From Mesorhizobium zhangyense (GTDB taxonomy: Bacteria > Pseudomonadota > Alphaproteobacteria > Rhizobiales > Rhizobiaceae), in assembly GCF_011045115.1 (NCBI RefSeq), contig NZ_JAAKZG010000004.1, forward strand, positions 62,001 through 126,000: a stretch of 64,000 nt of DNA. Direction: 5' to 3'. The notes beneath the pieces were generated by a model, which worked only from the letters and a program-made list of their open reading frames with translations, was not told the DNA's origin and did no database searches. Every line of letters starts with the position of its first letter. Positions within the stretch are counted from its first letter, which is position 1. Of the stretch, positions 53,756 to 62,766 are shown one piece after another. Both the position numbers and the translations under genes were made by a program.

Positions 53756-54559
53756 ATGAATGACACCAGTACCAACGACTACAAGATCGCGGCAGTCGAC
53801 CGGGCGCTGCTCGTTCTGGAAGCGCTGGCCGACAAGCCGGGCCAGGGGGTCACCTCCTTGTCGAAGTCGCTGGGATTGACCAAATCGATCGTTTTTCGCC
53901 TCCTGCAGACGCTGGAAGACCGCGGCTTCGTCTTTCGTGACCCCGAACATGCCGTCTATTCTCTCGGCTATCGCATAGGTGTTCTCGGCGAGCGGGTAGG
54001 CCGCGATGGCAGCCTGCTCTTTGCCGCACGCCCGGTTATGGACACGCTGCGGGACCGCACATCCGAGAACGTCAACCTGGTCGTGCGCGAGGGGCTGCGC
54101 TCGCTTGTCCTGGCCACACGCGCCGGCCATCATTCGATAAGGCTCTTCGCCCAGGCCGGTCGGAACGGGCCTCTGCATGCCGGGGGCGGATCGCTCTGCC
54201 TGCTCGCCTATTGTGACGAATCCGTTATCAACGCGGTGCTTGCCAATCCGCTCGAAGCCTTCACACCCTATACGATCACCGACCCCGAAAAACTGCTCCA
54301 GACCCTGAACCGCATTCGCGCCAATGGCCACAACATTGCAACGAACGATCTCGACGACGGTGCCTTTTCGGTGGCAGCACCAATCGTCGGCGCGAATGGC
54401 GAAGTGATCGCGGCGATCTCAGTGGCCGGCGCGATGGTGCGCTTTGATGAGGAACGACGCGGGACCTATATCCGGGCGGCCATGGATGCAGCCGCTGAAA
54501 TATCTTCCAAGCTGTCGCTGCATCGCACTGAAACAGCGGCACTGCCCGCCGCTTCCTGA
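53756..54559 (+). CDS. IclR family transcriptional regulator
   Basis: 267 aa. HTH region about 12-70 (AAVDRALLVLEALADKPGQGVTS, LTKSIVFRLLQTLEDRGFV), effector domain about 85-255 with AGGGSLCLLAY and NDLDDGAFSVAAPIVGANG. ATG preceded by AGGAGG. Divergent from the racemase/transporter operon and followed by the M28-family gene; TGAAACA palindromes stand in front of both arms, so it likely controls both. Confidence 0.87.
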   Translation: MNDTSTNDYKIAAVDRALLVLEALADKPGQGVTSLSKSLGLTKSIVFRLLQTLEDRGFVFRDPEHAVYSLGYRIGVLGERVGRDGSLLFAARPVMDTLRDRTSENVNLVVREGLRSLVLATRAGHHSIRLFAQAGRNGPLHAGGGSLCLLAYCDESVINAVLANPLEAFTPYTITDPEKLLQTLNRIRANGHNIATNDLDDGAFSVAAPIVGANGEVIAAISVAGAMVRFDEERRGTYIRAAMDAAAEISSKLSLHRTETAALPAAS

Positions 54560-54768
54560 AGGCAGCATCGAAGCTACCCCTCGCCTTCATTTTCGGCTGA
54601 AAAATCCGCGCAATCGATGGGTCACGGCTCTGCCGTACCCAGCGGCGTCGCGCACCTGCGAGCACGATCTCTGATCATGCCTCCAGAGCCTTGACGGCTG
54701 CCTCTGCTGCTTCGATGCGATGGCGGCTTGCGAGGCGCAATCTCCTCTGTTAGCTTTCAATTTCGTTA

Positions 54769-54783
54769 TGAAACAGTGTTTCA
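54769..54783. promoter_or_regulatory. IclR palindrome, site B
   Basis: TGAAACA-G-TGTTTCA, perfect 7-bp arms, 28 nt before the M28-family ATG. It matches site A, which suggests coordinated control of both transcription units. The 54560-54811 gap holds no other supportable feature. Confidence 0.65.
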
Positions 54784-54811
54784 TTCAGTAAAACACAATG
54801 GGAGCCAGCCG

Positions 54812-56539
54812 ATGAACAAACTCGAAACCGAAATTCTCGCAGCCGTCTCGCTCGACGAGCCCTGGGCTCTCGTCGAAAGCTTCTCGACCTTCAAGCGCGA
54901 ACACCCGACTGATGTGAACCGCGGCATGGACGAGGTGGTGTCGCGTCTCAGGAAGCACGGCGTCGAAGTTACGGTTCACGAGCCGAGCCTTTATCTCAGC
55001 CTGCCCGGACTGGCCCGCGTCGAAGCGGGCGGCAAGACGTTCCGCGCCAAGCCGCCGGCATACAGCCTCGATGCCCGCAACGGCCTAGAGGGCCAGATCG
55101 TCTATGTCGGCGCGCGTCACAACGCGATGATCACCGACATGTTCGAGCAGAAGGTGGAGTCGACCCAGGAGCTGGCCGACCTCGTTCGCGGCAAGATCGT
55201 GATGTCCGAAGGCTTCGCCAGCCCCGGCCTGATCTCGCAATATGAAGAACTCGGCGCCATCGGCGTCATCGGCATCAATCCCGGCATCGACGTTCACTGG
55301 GGCATCTGCACCACGGTCTGGGGCACGCCCGATCTGGACGATCTGCCACGCAAGCCCAATATCCCGGCGGTGGCCGTCAACAAGCCCACAGGCGAAGCGC
55401 TGATCGAGATCGCCAATGCCGGCGGCAAGGTCACGATCTTCACCGAGATGGAAGAAGGCTGGTTCACCTCCAAGCTGCCGGAAGTCTTCATCAAGGGCAC
55501 GGAAGAGCCAGAAAAATACGTCTTCCTGCACGGGCATCTGGACAGCTGGGATGTCGGCGTCGGCGACAACGCGACAGGTGACGCGACGATGCTGGAGATC
55601 GCGCGCGTGCTCTGGGAAAACCGCGGCAGCCTGAAGCGCTCCGTGCGCATCTGCTGGTGGCCGGGCCACTCGACGGGCCGCTATGCCGGCTCGACCTGGT
55701 TCTCGGACGCCTTTGCGCTCGATCTGGAAGAAAACGCGGTCTCGCAGGTCAATTGCGACAGCCCCGGCTGCCGCTGGGCAAGCGAGTTCATCAATCTGTG
55801 CCGGATGAGCGAAACCGAGGATTTCCTCGCCGACGTCATTCAGGAAGTGGCTGGCAAGGTTATCGAAGGCGAACGCCCGCACCGCGCCGGTGACTATTCC
55901 TTCAACAACATCGGCATCTCGAGCTACCTGATGCTGTCGTCGACCATGCCGGACGTCCTGCGCGAAGAGAAGGGCTACTACACAGTCGGCGGTTGCGGCG
56001 GCAACATCGCCTGGCACACGGAGAACGACATCCTCGAAATCGCCGACAAGGATATTCTTCTGCGCGATATCAAGGTCTATCTTCTGGCCGTGCTGCGCAA
56101 CGCCAACGCGGAGTATCTGCCCTTCGACTGGCGGGCGACAGCGCGTGAATTCGCAGCCACCGTTGCCGGGTATCAGGCCAAGGCCGGCGACCGGTTCGAC
56201 CTGTCGGCGTCCCGCAAGGCTGTTGCCGAACTGTCCGAGGCACTCGAAGCCTTCTACGCCCGCGTCGCAGACAAGAGCATCGAACCGAAAGCGGCCAATA
56301 CCGTCATTCAGGACCTTGCGCGCATCCTCGTGCCGATCAACTTCACGCGTGTAAACCGCTTCCGCCACGACCCGGCACTGACGATCCCGCCGCTGCCTTC
56401 CATCGCAGCCGCTGCCGATCTCGACAGCCATGACGAGGTGACGCTCGGCTTCGCCAAGACCCAGCTGGTGCGCGGCCAGAACCGCCTGATATCGGCCTTG
56501 CGACAGGCACGCCGCCACATCGAACTCGTGGCAGGTTGA
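54812..56539 (+). CDS. M28-family peptidase-like protein with PA domain and altered active site
   Basis: 575 aa, no signal peptide, so cytoplasmic. A PA-type insert (about 95-215) precedes the zinc-peptidase core. Canonical zinc ligands are seen at H242 (GHLDS), D252 (GDNATG), D316 (NCDSPG) and H402 (WHTENDIL). The Glu-Glu pair (general base plus zinc ligand) expected between them is replaced by H286-S287 in WPGHSTGRYAGS. The protein may use His chemistry, a single metal or act as something other than a peptidase. ATG chosen for its GGGAG site. Controlled from the IclR palindrome upstream; probably acts on the product of the hydantoin cassette. Confidence 0.8.
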   Translation: MNKLETEILAAVSLDEPWALVESFSTFKREHPTDVNRGMDEVVSRLRKHGVEVTVHEPSLYLSLPGLARVEAGGKTFRAKPPAYSLDARNGLEGQIVYVGARHNAMITDMFEQKVESTQELADLVRGKIVMSEGFASPGLISQYEELGAIGVIGINPGIDVHWGICTTVWGTPDLDDLPRKPNIPAVAVNKPTGEALIEIANAGGKVTIFTEMEEGWFTSKLPEVFIKGTEEPEKYVFLHGHLDSWDVGVGDNATGDATMLEIARVLWENRGSLKRSVRICWWPGHSTGRYAGSTWFSDAFALDLEENAVSQVNCDSPGCRWASEFINLCRMSETEDFLADVIQEVAGKVIEGERPHRAGDYSFNNIGISSYLMLSSTMPDVLREEKGYYTVGGCGGNIAWHTENDILEIADKDILLRDIKVYLLAVLRNANAEYLPFDWRATAREFAATVAGYQAKAGDRFDLSASRKAVAELSEALEAFYARVADKSIEPKAANTVIQDLARILVPINFTRVNRFRHDPALTIPPLPSIAAAADLDSHDEVTLGFAKTQLVRGQNRLISALRQARRHIELVAG

Positions 56540-56544
56540 TATGC

Positions 56545-56578
56545 CAGTGGCCCGCCCGAATTGCCGGGCGGGCCACTG
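56545..56578. terminator. Bidirectional hairpin between convergent genes
   Basis: CAGTGGCCCGCCCG-AATTGC-CGGGCGGGCCACTG, perfect 14-bp stem, directly after the M28 stop and 23 nt before the enoyl-CoA hydratase stop. Followed by ATCTCTTC on the plus strand; U tract modest, stem very stable. Confidence 0.75.
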
Positions 56579-56600
56579 ATCTCTTCAGAATGATTTCTAT

Positions 56601-57398
56601 CTATCGCCCTTTAAAAACGGGCGACTGCTTAGCCCGAAACGACGAGACGCCTGTTCGATAATCTTCAGTCTGGCCCGCCTCGCCTTGAAGCTGCGCTTCC
56701 AGATCGAGCTGCTGGTCAAATGTTTGAACCGCCGACTGCAGGAAGGCCTTCTTCATCAACGCGAAGCTGCGGGTCGGCTGGCTGGCCAGATGCGCGCTGA
56801 GTTTTCTTGCTTCCACATGCAGAAGATCGTCATCGACCGCTTTCCAGATCATGCCCCATTCGGCGGCAAGCTCGGCATAGATCGGCTCGGCCAGGAAAGC
56901 CAGCGCCCGCGCCCGCGCGTCGCCAATCAGTCGCGGCAAGGTCCAGGTTCCGCCCGAATCGGGAACAAGGCCGATCTTCGAGAACGACTGAATGAAGCGA
57001 GCAGACCGCGCAGCGATAACGATATCGCAGGCAAGCGCGATGTTCGCTCCAGCTCCGGCGGCCACGCCGTTAACTGCCGCCAGCACCGGCTTTTCAAGCT
57101 CCCGGATTATCCGCACCAGCGGATTGTAGTTTTTCTTGAGACTTTCGGAGAGATCGGGCGCGACGCCTTCCTCGAAGACACGCTCGGAAAGATCCTGCCC
57201 TGCCGAGAAGGCGCGCCCTGCCCCGGTCAGCATGACCGCGCGGCATTCCGGATCCTCGCCTGCCTTCGTCAGTGCAGCAAGCAGTCGCCGATGCATCTCG
57301 CCATTGAACGAATTGAGCTTGTCTGGCCGATTGAGCGTAATGACGACAACGCCCGCGTCCTGCTCAACCAGAATCGGATCCCGTTCTGTCGTTGCCAT
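56601..57398 (-). CDS. Enoyl-CoA hydratase/isomerase (PaaG-like)
   Basis: 265 aa crotonase-fold protein. NRPDKLNSFN, oxyanion-hole GAGRAFSAGQDLSER and GVAAGAGANIALACDIVIAARSAR, then SFSKIGLVPDSGGTWTLPRLIG, where the Asp of PDSGG is the PaaG-type catalytic residue. This block is characteristic of ring-1,2-epoxyphenylacetyl-CoA isomerase relatives. ATG 57398 with GAGGAG upstream. End of the operon that includes the ADP-forming CoA ligase. Isomerase of an aromatic-derived CoA ester is likely, exact substrate unknown. Confidence 0.82.
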   Translation of the reverse strand: MATTERDPILVEQDAGVVVITLNRPDKLNSFNGEMHRRLLAALTKAGEDPECRAVMLTGAGRAFSAGQDLSERVFEEGVAPDLSESLKKNYNPLVRIIRELEKPVLAAVNGVAAGAGANIALACDIVIAARSARFIQSFSKIGLVPDSGGTWTLPRLIGDARARALAFLAEPIYAELAAEWGMIWKAVDDDLLHVEARKLSAHLASQPTRSFALMKKAFLQSAVQTFDQQLDLEAQLQGEAGQTEDYRTGVSSFRAKQSPVFKGR

Positions 57399-57435
57399 CA
57401 CCGCTCCTCATTTCCGGCGAACGCCAAGATGACAA

Positions 57436-57735
57436 TCAGTCCTGCCGCTCGACATGGGCGCGTATGGCGTTGCTGTCCGCGTCGAGCCAGCCGTGTTTTG
57501 CGGCGGCGGCCACCATCTCGTTAAATCGGGTACGCCATTGCTCATTCGCCATGGTGCCGGCCAGCGCCGGAACCATGCCCATCCCAACCAAGGCATTGTC
57601 GTCATCGACAAAGGTCAAGCCGTCGATGTAGGGCCGCGTTGTGCCGAAAGCGCCTTTCAGCAGAACCTTGAACTTGCGGAAATCTTCCGCTTCCGTCAGG
57701 CGCAATCCGCCCCCACTGGAATATTCGACGATCAT
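57436..57735 (-). CDS. Small conserved-looking protein of unknown function
   Basis: 99 aa, no signal peptide, membrane segment or motif I recognise. Composition is balanced, with LRLTEAEDFRKFKVLLKGAFG followed by DGLTFVDDDNALVGMGMVPALAG and a helical C-terminus. It overlaps the tandem-SDR stop by ATGA coupling and precedes the PaaG-like gene by 37 nt, so it is a real operon member. It could be an accessory subunit; I assign no function. Confidence 0.65.
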   Translation of the reverse strand: MIVEYSSGGGLRLTEAEDFRKFKVLLKGAFGTTRPYIDGLTFVDDDNALVGMGMVPALAGTMANEQWRTRFNEMVAAAAKHGWLDADSNAIRAHVERQD

Positions 57736-59336
57736 TCAGCTGCCCCCTGAAGTTCCTCTTCCGCGATTTCGCTAGCGTCTCCGGCATTGCCGAAAGACGT
57801 CCAGCCACCGTCGACATAGAGGATCGAGCCATTGATGTAGGACGCTTCGTCCGAGGCCAGGAAATAGGCGGCCTCGGCGATATCTTCCGGCCGGCCCATA
57901 TCGCCGAGAGGAATGCGCCGGCGGATTGCTTTCGTGTCGATCTTGCCGGCGGCTTCGAGTGCCGCAACCCCGGGCGTGCGAATATAGCCCGGCGCGATCG
58001 TCGCGGTGCGAATGCCGGCAGGGCCAAGCTCGGCTGCCATGCACCGTGTCAGTATGTCGATTGCCGCCTTCGACGCGCCATAGGCGTGGCGTGGCGCAAA
58101 GGGCAGGAAGGTGTTGATCGAACCGAGATTGAGGATGACGCCGCCGGCATCTCCCATCAGCCGCACCGCCTCGCGCGCGCACAAAAAGGCGCCCGTGACG
58201 TTCACATCCAGCACCTTTTCGAGATCAGCCGACATCTGGTCGAGGGCAGGCAGAAAGCCATCGGCAATTGCGGCATTGTTGACCAGTATGTCGAGCCTGC
58301 CGAACCGCTGCTTTATTGTAGCGAACAGGTCCAGAACCGCCTCTTCGGAGGCGATGTCGAGAGCATGGGAAAGATGCTTCGGCCCAAGAGAACGAGCAAC
58401 AAGTGCTGCACCTTCGGCATCCTTGTCGGCAATGACAATGGTGTCGCCCGAGACCGCGAACCTTCGCGCCAATGCCTCGCCTATGCCCTTGGCACCGCCC
58501 GTCACCAGCACGACGCGCTCACGCCGTTCAACCGCGGGCTTCGCAAGTTCGGTCTCGGGCGTGCCGCTGACGGGAGGATGCGCGTCGCCAGGCTGATTGA
58601 AGGATAGCCAGCCGCCGTCGACCGACAGGATCGAGCCGGTCACATAGCGCGCAGCCGGTGATGCAAGAAAACGAGCGGCGGAAGCAATCTCGTCCGGGCG
58701 CGCCATGCGCCCCATCGGCACGCGGCGACGAACGAGATCCAGGTTGGTCTTGCCGGTTCGCTCCAGTTCAGCAGCCATCGGCGTACGCACATAGCCCGGC
58801 GCCACCGCTGAGACCCGGATGCCGCGCCCGGCCCATTCGCAGGCCAGCGACCGTGTCACCGAAATCAGGCCCGCCTTGGAGGCTGCATAGGCGTTGCGCT
58901 TGGGATTGCCGAGCACGCCGGCAAGCGAAGCTATGTTGACGATAACCCCACCGCCGGTCATACGCCTTGCGGCCTCTCGCGCCAGCACGAAGGGTCCGAG
59001 AAGATTGATGCGCAGCGCCTTGCGGAATGATGTCACATCGGTGTCCACAGTCGCGGCCATGGTCGGCCCGAGTGCTGCATTGTTGACCAATGCGTCTATT
59101 CTGCCGAAGCGGGCTTCGATCTCCGCGAAAAGCGCGATGATCTCCGCTTCCGACGAGACGTCGCAGTGAAAGCCGGCATGCCTTGCATCAAGCGCGTTTG
59201 CGAGATCGGCTACATTCGTTCCAGCAAGATCGACCGCCGCGATCGTGTCGCCGTCACGGTGAAATGCGTCGAGCAGCGCCTTGCCGATACCGCCGGCAGC
59301 ACCTGTGATGACTACGACGCGCCCTGAATTCTCCAT
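57732..59336 (-). CDS. Tandem fusion of two short-chain dehydrogenases/reductases
   Basis: 534 aa with two complete SDR units. Unit 1: TGAAGGIG 11-18, S137, Y150 and K154. Unit 2: TGGAKGIG 279-286, S406, Y419 and K423. They are joined by a Pro-rich linker (about 250-272). Both end in the SDR tail VDGGW. Each active site is intact, so it might carry out two sequential oxidations or act as a covalent dimer. ATG with AAGGAG upstream. Neighbouring CoA genes suggest a hydroxyacyl intermediate. Confidence 0.85.
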   Translation of the reverse strand: MENSGRVVVITGAAGGIGKALLDAFHRDGDTIAAVDLAGTNVADLANALDARHAGFHCDVSSEAEIIALFAEIEARFGRIDALVNNAALGPTMAATVDTDVTSFRKALRINLLGPFVLAREAARRMTGGGVIVNIASLAGVLGNPKRNAYAASKAGLISVTRSLACEWAGRGIRVSAVAPGYVRTPMAAELERTGKTNLDLVRRRVPMGRMARPDEIASAARFLASPAARYVTGSILSVDGGWLSFNQPGDAHPPVSGTPETELAKPAVERRERVVLVTGGAKGIGEALARRFAVSGDTIVIADKDAEGAALVARSLGPKHLSHALDIASEEAVLDLFATIKQRFGRLDILVNNAAIADGFLPALDQMSADLEKVLDVNVTGAFLCAREAVRLMGDAGGVILNLGSINTFLPFAPRHAYGASKAAIDILTRCMAAELGPAGIRTATIAPGYIRTPGVAALEAAGKIDTKAIRRRIPLGDMGRPEDIAEAAYFLASDEASYINGSILYVDGGWTSFGNAGDASEIAEEELQGAAE

Positions 59337-59395
59337 CGATTTACTCCTTCCGGAAATCTGCTTGGCCTTGGCTTCAGGACGTCAAGTGAGCCGGC

Positions 59396-59992
59396 TCAAC
59401 CAACTGTTGCGAGGCGGCGGAACGAACCGTCACGGTAGAGAAGTGCATCCTGGTCCAACGACGTTACCGCCAGCACGCGGCCGATATAGATATGGTGCGT
59501 ACCGGACAGGATACGGTCCTCCACGCGGCAATCGAAGCTCGCAACGGCACCGTCGAGTACCGGCGCGCCGGTAATCATGCTCAACCATTTTCCCTCGCGA
59601 AAGCGCTCTTCCGAGCCCAGCTTTGAAGTCGAGAACAGCCGGGCAATGCCATGCTGCTCCTCGGTAAGGAAATTGATGGCAAAGCTGCCGCTGTCGGCAA
59701 TGATCTTTTCAGCTGTGGCGCTGCGGTTGACACAAACCAACATCGTCGGCGGCTCGGCCGACACAGAACAGACGGCGGTCGCCGTCAGGCCGTTGCGCAG
59801 CTTGCCCGAACGCGCCGTGATAACCGCAACAGACGAGACGACCTGCCGCATGACGGTCTTGAATTCCGCATCGCTGACAATCCCGTTCTCTCTCATGTCG
59901 GCCACCTCCGCGGATGCCTCAATCGTGTGGGGCATGGCGCTGGACATCCGTGACTGCGAAAGTTCCGGCGCGTGAGCGTTGTGAGCGGCCAT
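59396..59992 (-). CDS. Flavin reductase-like domain protein
   Basis: 198 aa. Flavin-binding signatures VITARSGKLRNGLTATAVCSVSAEPPTMLVCVN (about 55-90) and FAINFL, ILSGTHHIYIGRVLA near the end are those of the two-component monooxygenase reductase (HpaC) family. It would supply FMNH2 or FADH2 to an oxygenase, but none is encoded in the visible part. ATG 59992 with GGAG upstream; GTG 39 nt earlier is an alternative. Confidence 0.82.
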   Translation of the reverse strand: MAAHNAHAPELSQSRMSSAMPHTIEASAEVADMRENGIVSDAEFKTVMRQVVSSVAVITARSGKLRNGLTATAVCSVSAEPPTMLVCVNRSATAEKIIADSGSFAINFLTEEQHGIARLFSTSKLGSEERFREGKWLSMITGAPVLDGAVASFDCRVEDRILSGTHHIYIGRVLAVTSLDQDALLYRDGSFRRLATVG

Positions 59993-60075
59993 GATTTTCG
60001 GTCTCCATATCGGCGCTGTCGTTTTGTGCACCGGTTGTGGAGATCATTGTGATGCAACGCTTTCCTCGTTCAACC

Positions 60076-60104
60076 CCTTCACTTGTGTGAAGGAGAGTTT
60101 CACA
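60076..60104. promoter_or_regulatory. Nested GTGAA repeats upstream of the flavin reductase
   Basis: CCTTCAC-TTGT-GTGAAGG (60076-60093) has perfect 7-bp arms, and TGTGAA-N7-TTCACA (60086-60104) overlaps it. Possible operator lying between the SnoaL-like gene stop and the flavin reductase start. Regulator unknown. Confidence 0.4.
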
Positions 60105-60105
60105 T

Positions 60106-60645
60106 TCATGAAGCATTGGAACGACCGAGAAGCTCGTAGATCGGGTCGGCGGGGAACTTCGCACCGACAGGCTGCCGGACTCCGAAACGGGCCTCCTCGG
60201 AGCCTTCCGGCACCGGCTGCTCTTCGACCCAATCATAGGCGACGACACGTTGCTTGACGCGCCACTCCCCATCACGCTTCTCGAACAGATCGGCGTAACG
60301 GCCAGCAAGCAGGAACTGGCGTGTGACGCCATCTCGCCCCGCACCACGCTGAAGTGCATTGAAGTAAGTCTCCACCACGGCGGATGCTTCGTCCTTGAAC
60401 TCGATCAGGATGTTACTGACCTGATGGATGTTGCGCGGATTGGTCTTGAAGGCTTCCAGCACCCATTGGAAGAAGCCCTCCACAGGCCCCGAATAGGCGC
60501 CGTGCCGATCGGTCGCATCCGGCCAGTAGGAACTGCGCAGCGACGCCTCGTCGGCACGATCGATGCCGCGGCAATAGCGATAGATACAGTCGCGGATGGC
60601 CTCGCGGTCGAGGAGTTCGGTCAGCCTTTTGTCTTCGTTCGCCAT
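60106..60645 (-). CDS. SnoaL-like (NTF2 fold) protein
   Basis: 179 aa small cone-shaped fold. [36 protein letters not shown] near residues 14-50 and [24 protein letters not shown] near 115-140 are the family pattern. Such proteins act as cyclases, hydratases or small subunits in aromatic-acid pathways. Ten nt separate it from the CoA ligase stop. Function here is unknown. Confidence 0.75.
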   Translation of the reverse strand: MANEDKRLTELLDREAIRDCIYRYCRGIDRADEASLRSSYWPDATDRHGAYSGPVEGFFQWVLEAFKTNPRNIHQVSNILIEFKDEASAVVETYFNALQRGAGRDGVTRQFLLAGRYADLFEKRDGEWRVKQRVVAYDWVEEQPVPEGSEEARFGVRQPVGAKFPADPIYELLGRSNAS

Positions 60646-60654
60646 CGTCTTTCC

Positions 60655-62766
60655 CTAATCTTTCCGCAACACCAGAAGCGCATCGAGCAGCGCCACGCCC
60701 TTGCCTTCCGGCAGCACCAGTACCGGATTGAGATCGATGCTTTCAATCATGTCGGCATTCGCCGCTGCGAAACGCGACAGCGTGGAAAGCATCTCGGCCA
60801 GCGCATCAATATCGGCGGGCGGCGCACCGCGCACGCCTTCCAGCATGGCAAAACCGCGGATCTCTCGGATCATGCGGTGTGCCTCGGTCCTGTCGAACGG
60901 CGCGACGCGGAAGGTAACGTCCTTCAGCACTTCGACGAAGACACCGCCGAGCCCGAACATCACCATAGGGCCGAAGACGGGATCGCGGACAACGCCGGCA
61001 ATGGTCTCGACGCCGCCGGTGATCATCGGTGACACGATCAATCCTTCGATCAATGCGTCCGGGCGTTTTTCACGAACCCGGTCGAGAATCGTCCGGGCCG
61101 CGTGCCGTGCCTCGTCCTCATCCTTCACGCCGACGATGACGCCGCCAATCTCTGTCTTGTGGGCGATGTCGGGCGAGGAAATTTTCAGCACAACCGGAAA
61201 ACCGATCGTAGCGGCGGCGGCACCGGCATCCTCATCCGGCCGTACCAGCGCCTCCCTGGGAAAGGCGATGCCCGCCTTCGCCAACACCGACTTTGCGCCA
61301 TATTCGCTAAAGGTATCACCATCCAGCGAAAGGCGCGGTGCCTCTTCAAGGGTTTCGGTTGCACGCTTCACCGCATCGAAGCTTTTGCGGAAATGGGCCA
61401 GCGCACCGAGCGCGTTGACCAGCGCGGAACCATCCTCGAAGACCAGAAACCCTTTTTCCTCGTAGGAGCGGACGATCTCGGACGACGCCGACATGGTGAG
61501 CGAGAGGATGCGGCCTCCCTGCCCGGCCGTTGCGCCCTCCAGGGCCTGGCGCAGGGAAACGGCGAAGGTCGGGCTAGCCGGTCCGCTGCCGAAAATACCG
61601 GCGAACATGTCGTAGCCGCCCTTTTCCAGCATGGCGCGGATATAGCTCGTCATCAGCGGCAGGTCGGTCAGCGCCTGCGCGGTCGCATCGACCGGATTGC
61701 GCGGCGAGGCATAAGGCAGCATCGCCTTCAGCTCTTCCTGCGCCGCATCGGGCATGGGCGAGACGTCAAGCCCTGCAAGTGCGGCATCGTCCGCCATCTG
61801 GATGCCGAAGCCGCCGGAAAGCGTGAAGATGCCGAGCCTGTCTCCAGCCGGATAGATGCCGCGCGAACAGGCGTAAGCCACGTCAAGCTGCTCGGCCGTC
61901 GTGCGCGCACGATAGACGCCATATTGGCGGAAGACGGCATCGAAGACGGCATCGGAGCCGGCAAGGGCAGCCGTATGCGAACTCACCGCATGCGCGCCGA
62001 CCTCAGAGCGACCGACCTTCATGAAGACGATCGCCTTTTCCTTCGCCCGCGCGGTGTCCAGCGCTTCGAGGAAGACGTCGCGGTTGCGAATGCCCTCGGC
62101 ATAGGCGATCACGACATTGGTATCGGGTTGGCCGACCACCCATTGCAGCGCTTCGGCAACGTCGATGTCGCACTCATTGCCGGTGGTGATCCAGTGGCTA
62201 ATGCCAAGACCGCGCTGGCGCGCAAGATGAGCGATGTGGGAGCCATAGGCGCCGCTCTGCGAGATGATGGCAACCGGGCCCGGCTTGACGAATTCGGTGT
62301 CGAGGATCGCAGAGAACGTACCGTAATAGCCGGTAGCCGCATTGAACACGCCAAGACAATTTGGACCGAGCACGCGCATGCCGCTTTCGCGCGCGATGCC
62401 GGCAATCTCGTCCTGCATGGCGCGGCCTTCGTCGCCGGTTTCGGCAAAGCCCGCCGAAAAGATGATTGCCGCCTTCACGTGACGCTCGGCGCATTCTCTG
62501 AGCGCCTGGATTGTGCCACTGGACGGAACGGCAAGGATCGCCACATCCGGCGTTTCCGGCAGAACTCCGACGGAGGCGTAGGACTTGAAACCCTGCACCG
62601 TCTCACGGTTGGGGTTGACCGGATAGACCGCGCCCTTGAACCCTGCTTCGCGCAGATAGCGCAACGGTCGCCCGCCGATGCGCGCGACGTTTTCGGAGGC
62701 GCCGATGAGCGCGATGGAGCGCGGCGCAAGAAGCGGGGAAAGAGAGCTGTTACGATGAAGCATCAT
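60655..62766 (-). CDS. ADP-forming (NDP-forming) acyl-CoA synthetase, fused alpha-beta
   Basis: 703 aa. N-terminal CoA-binding domain (about 10-140, IALIGASENVARIGG), central ligase domain with phospho-His motif SSHTAALAGSD near 260-270, and C-terminal ATP-grasp domain with FPVVLKISSPDIAHKTEIGGV near 520-545. Activates an acid to its CoA ester using ATP, giving ADP and phosphate. ATG overlaps the lactonase stop (ATGA). Likely entry reaction of the PaaG/SDR route downstream. Confidence 0.87.
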   Translation of the reverse strand: MMLHRNSSLSPLLAPRSIALIGASENVARIGGRPLRYLREAGFKGAVYPVNPNRETVQGFKSYASVGVLPETPDVAILAVPSSGTIQALRECAERHVKAAIIFSAGFAETGDEGRAMQDEIAGIARESGMRVLGPNCLGVFNAATGYYGTFSAILDTEFVKPGPVAIISQSGAYGSHIAHLARQRGLGISHWITTGNECDIDVAEALQWVVGQPDTNVVIAYAEGIRNRDVFLEALDTARAKEKAIVFMKVGRSEVGAHAVSSHTAALAGSDAVFDAVFRQYGVYRARTTAEQLDVAYACSRGIYPAGDRLGIFTLSGGFGIQMADDAALAGLDVSPMPDAAQEELKAMLPYASPRNPVDATAQALTDLPLMTSYIRAMLEKGGYDMFAGIFGSGPASPTFAVSLRQALEGATAGQGGRILSLTMSASSEIVRSYEEKGFLVFEDGSALVNALGALAHFRKSFDAVKRATETLEEAPRLSLDGDTFSEYGAKSVLAKAGIAFPREALVRPDEDAGAAAATIGFPVVLKISSPDIAHKTEIGGVIVGVKDEDEARHAARTILDRVREKRPDALIEGLIVSPMITGGVETIAGVVRDPVFGPMVMFGLGGVFVEVLKDVTFRVAPFDRTEAHRMIREIRGFAMLEGVRGAPPADIDALAEMLSTLSRFAAANADMIESIDLNPVLVLPEGKGVALLDALLVLRKD

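Noticed and set aside
55085-56518. 477-codon minus-strand frame opposite the M28-family gene
   Set aside because: Shadow; composition and lack of motifs contrast with the plus frame.
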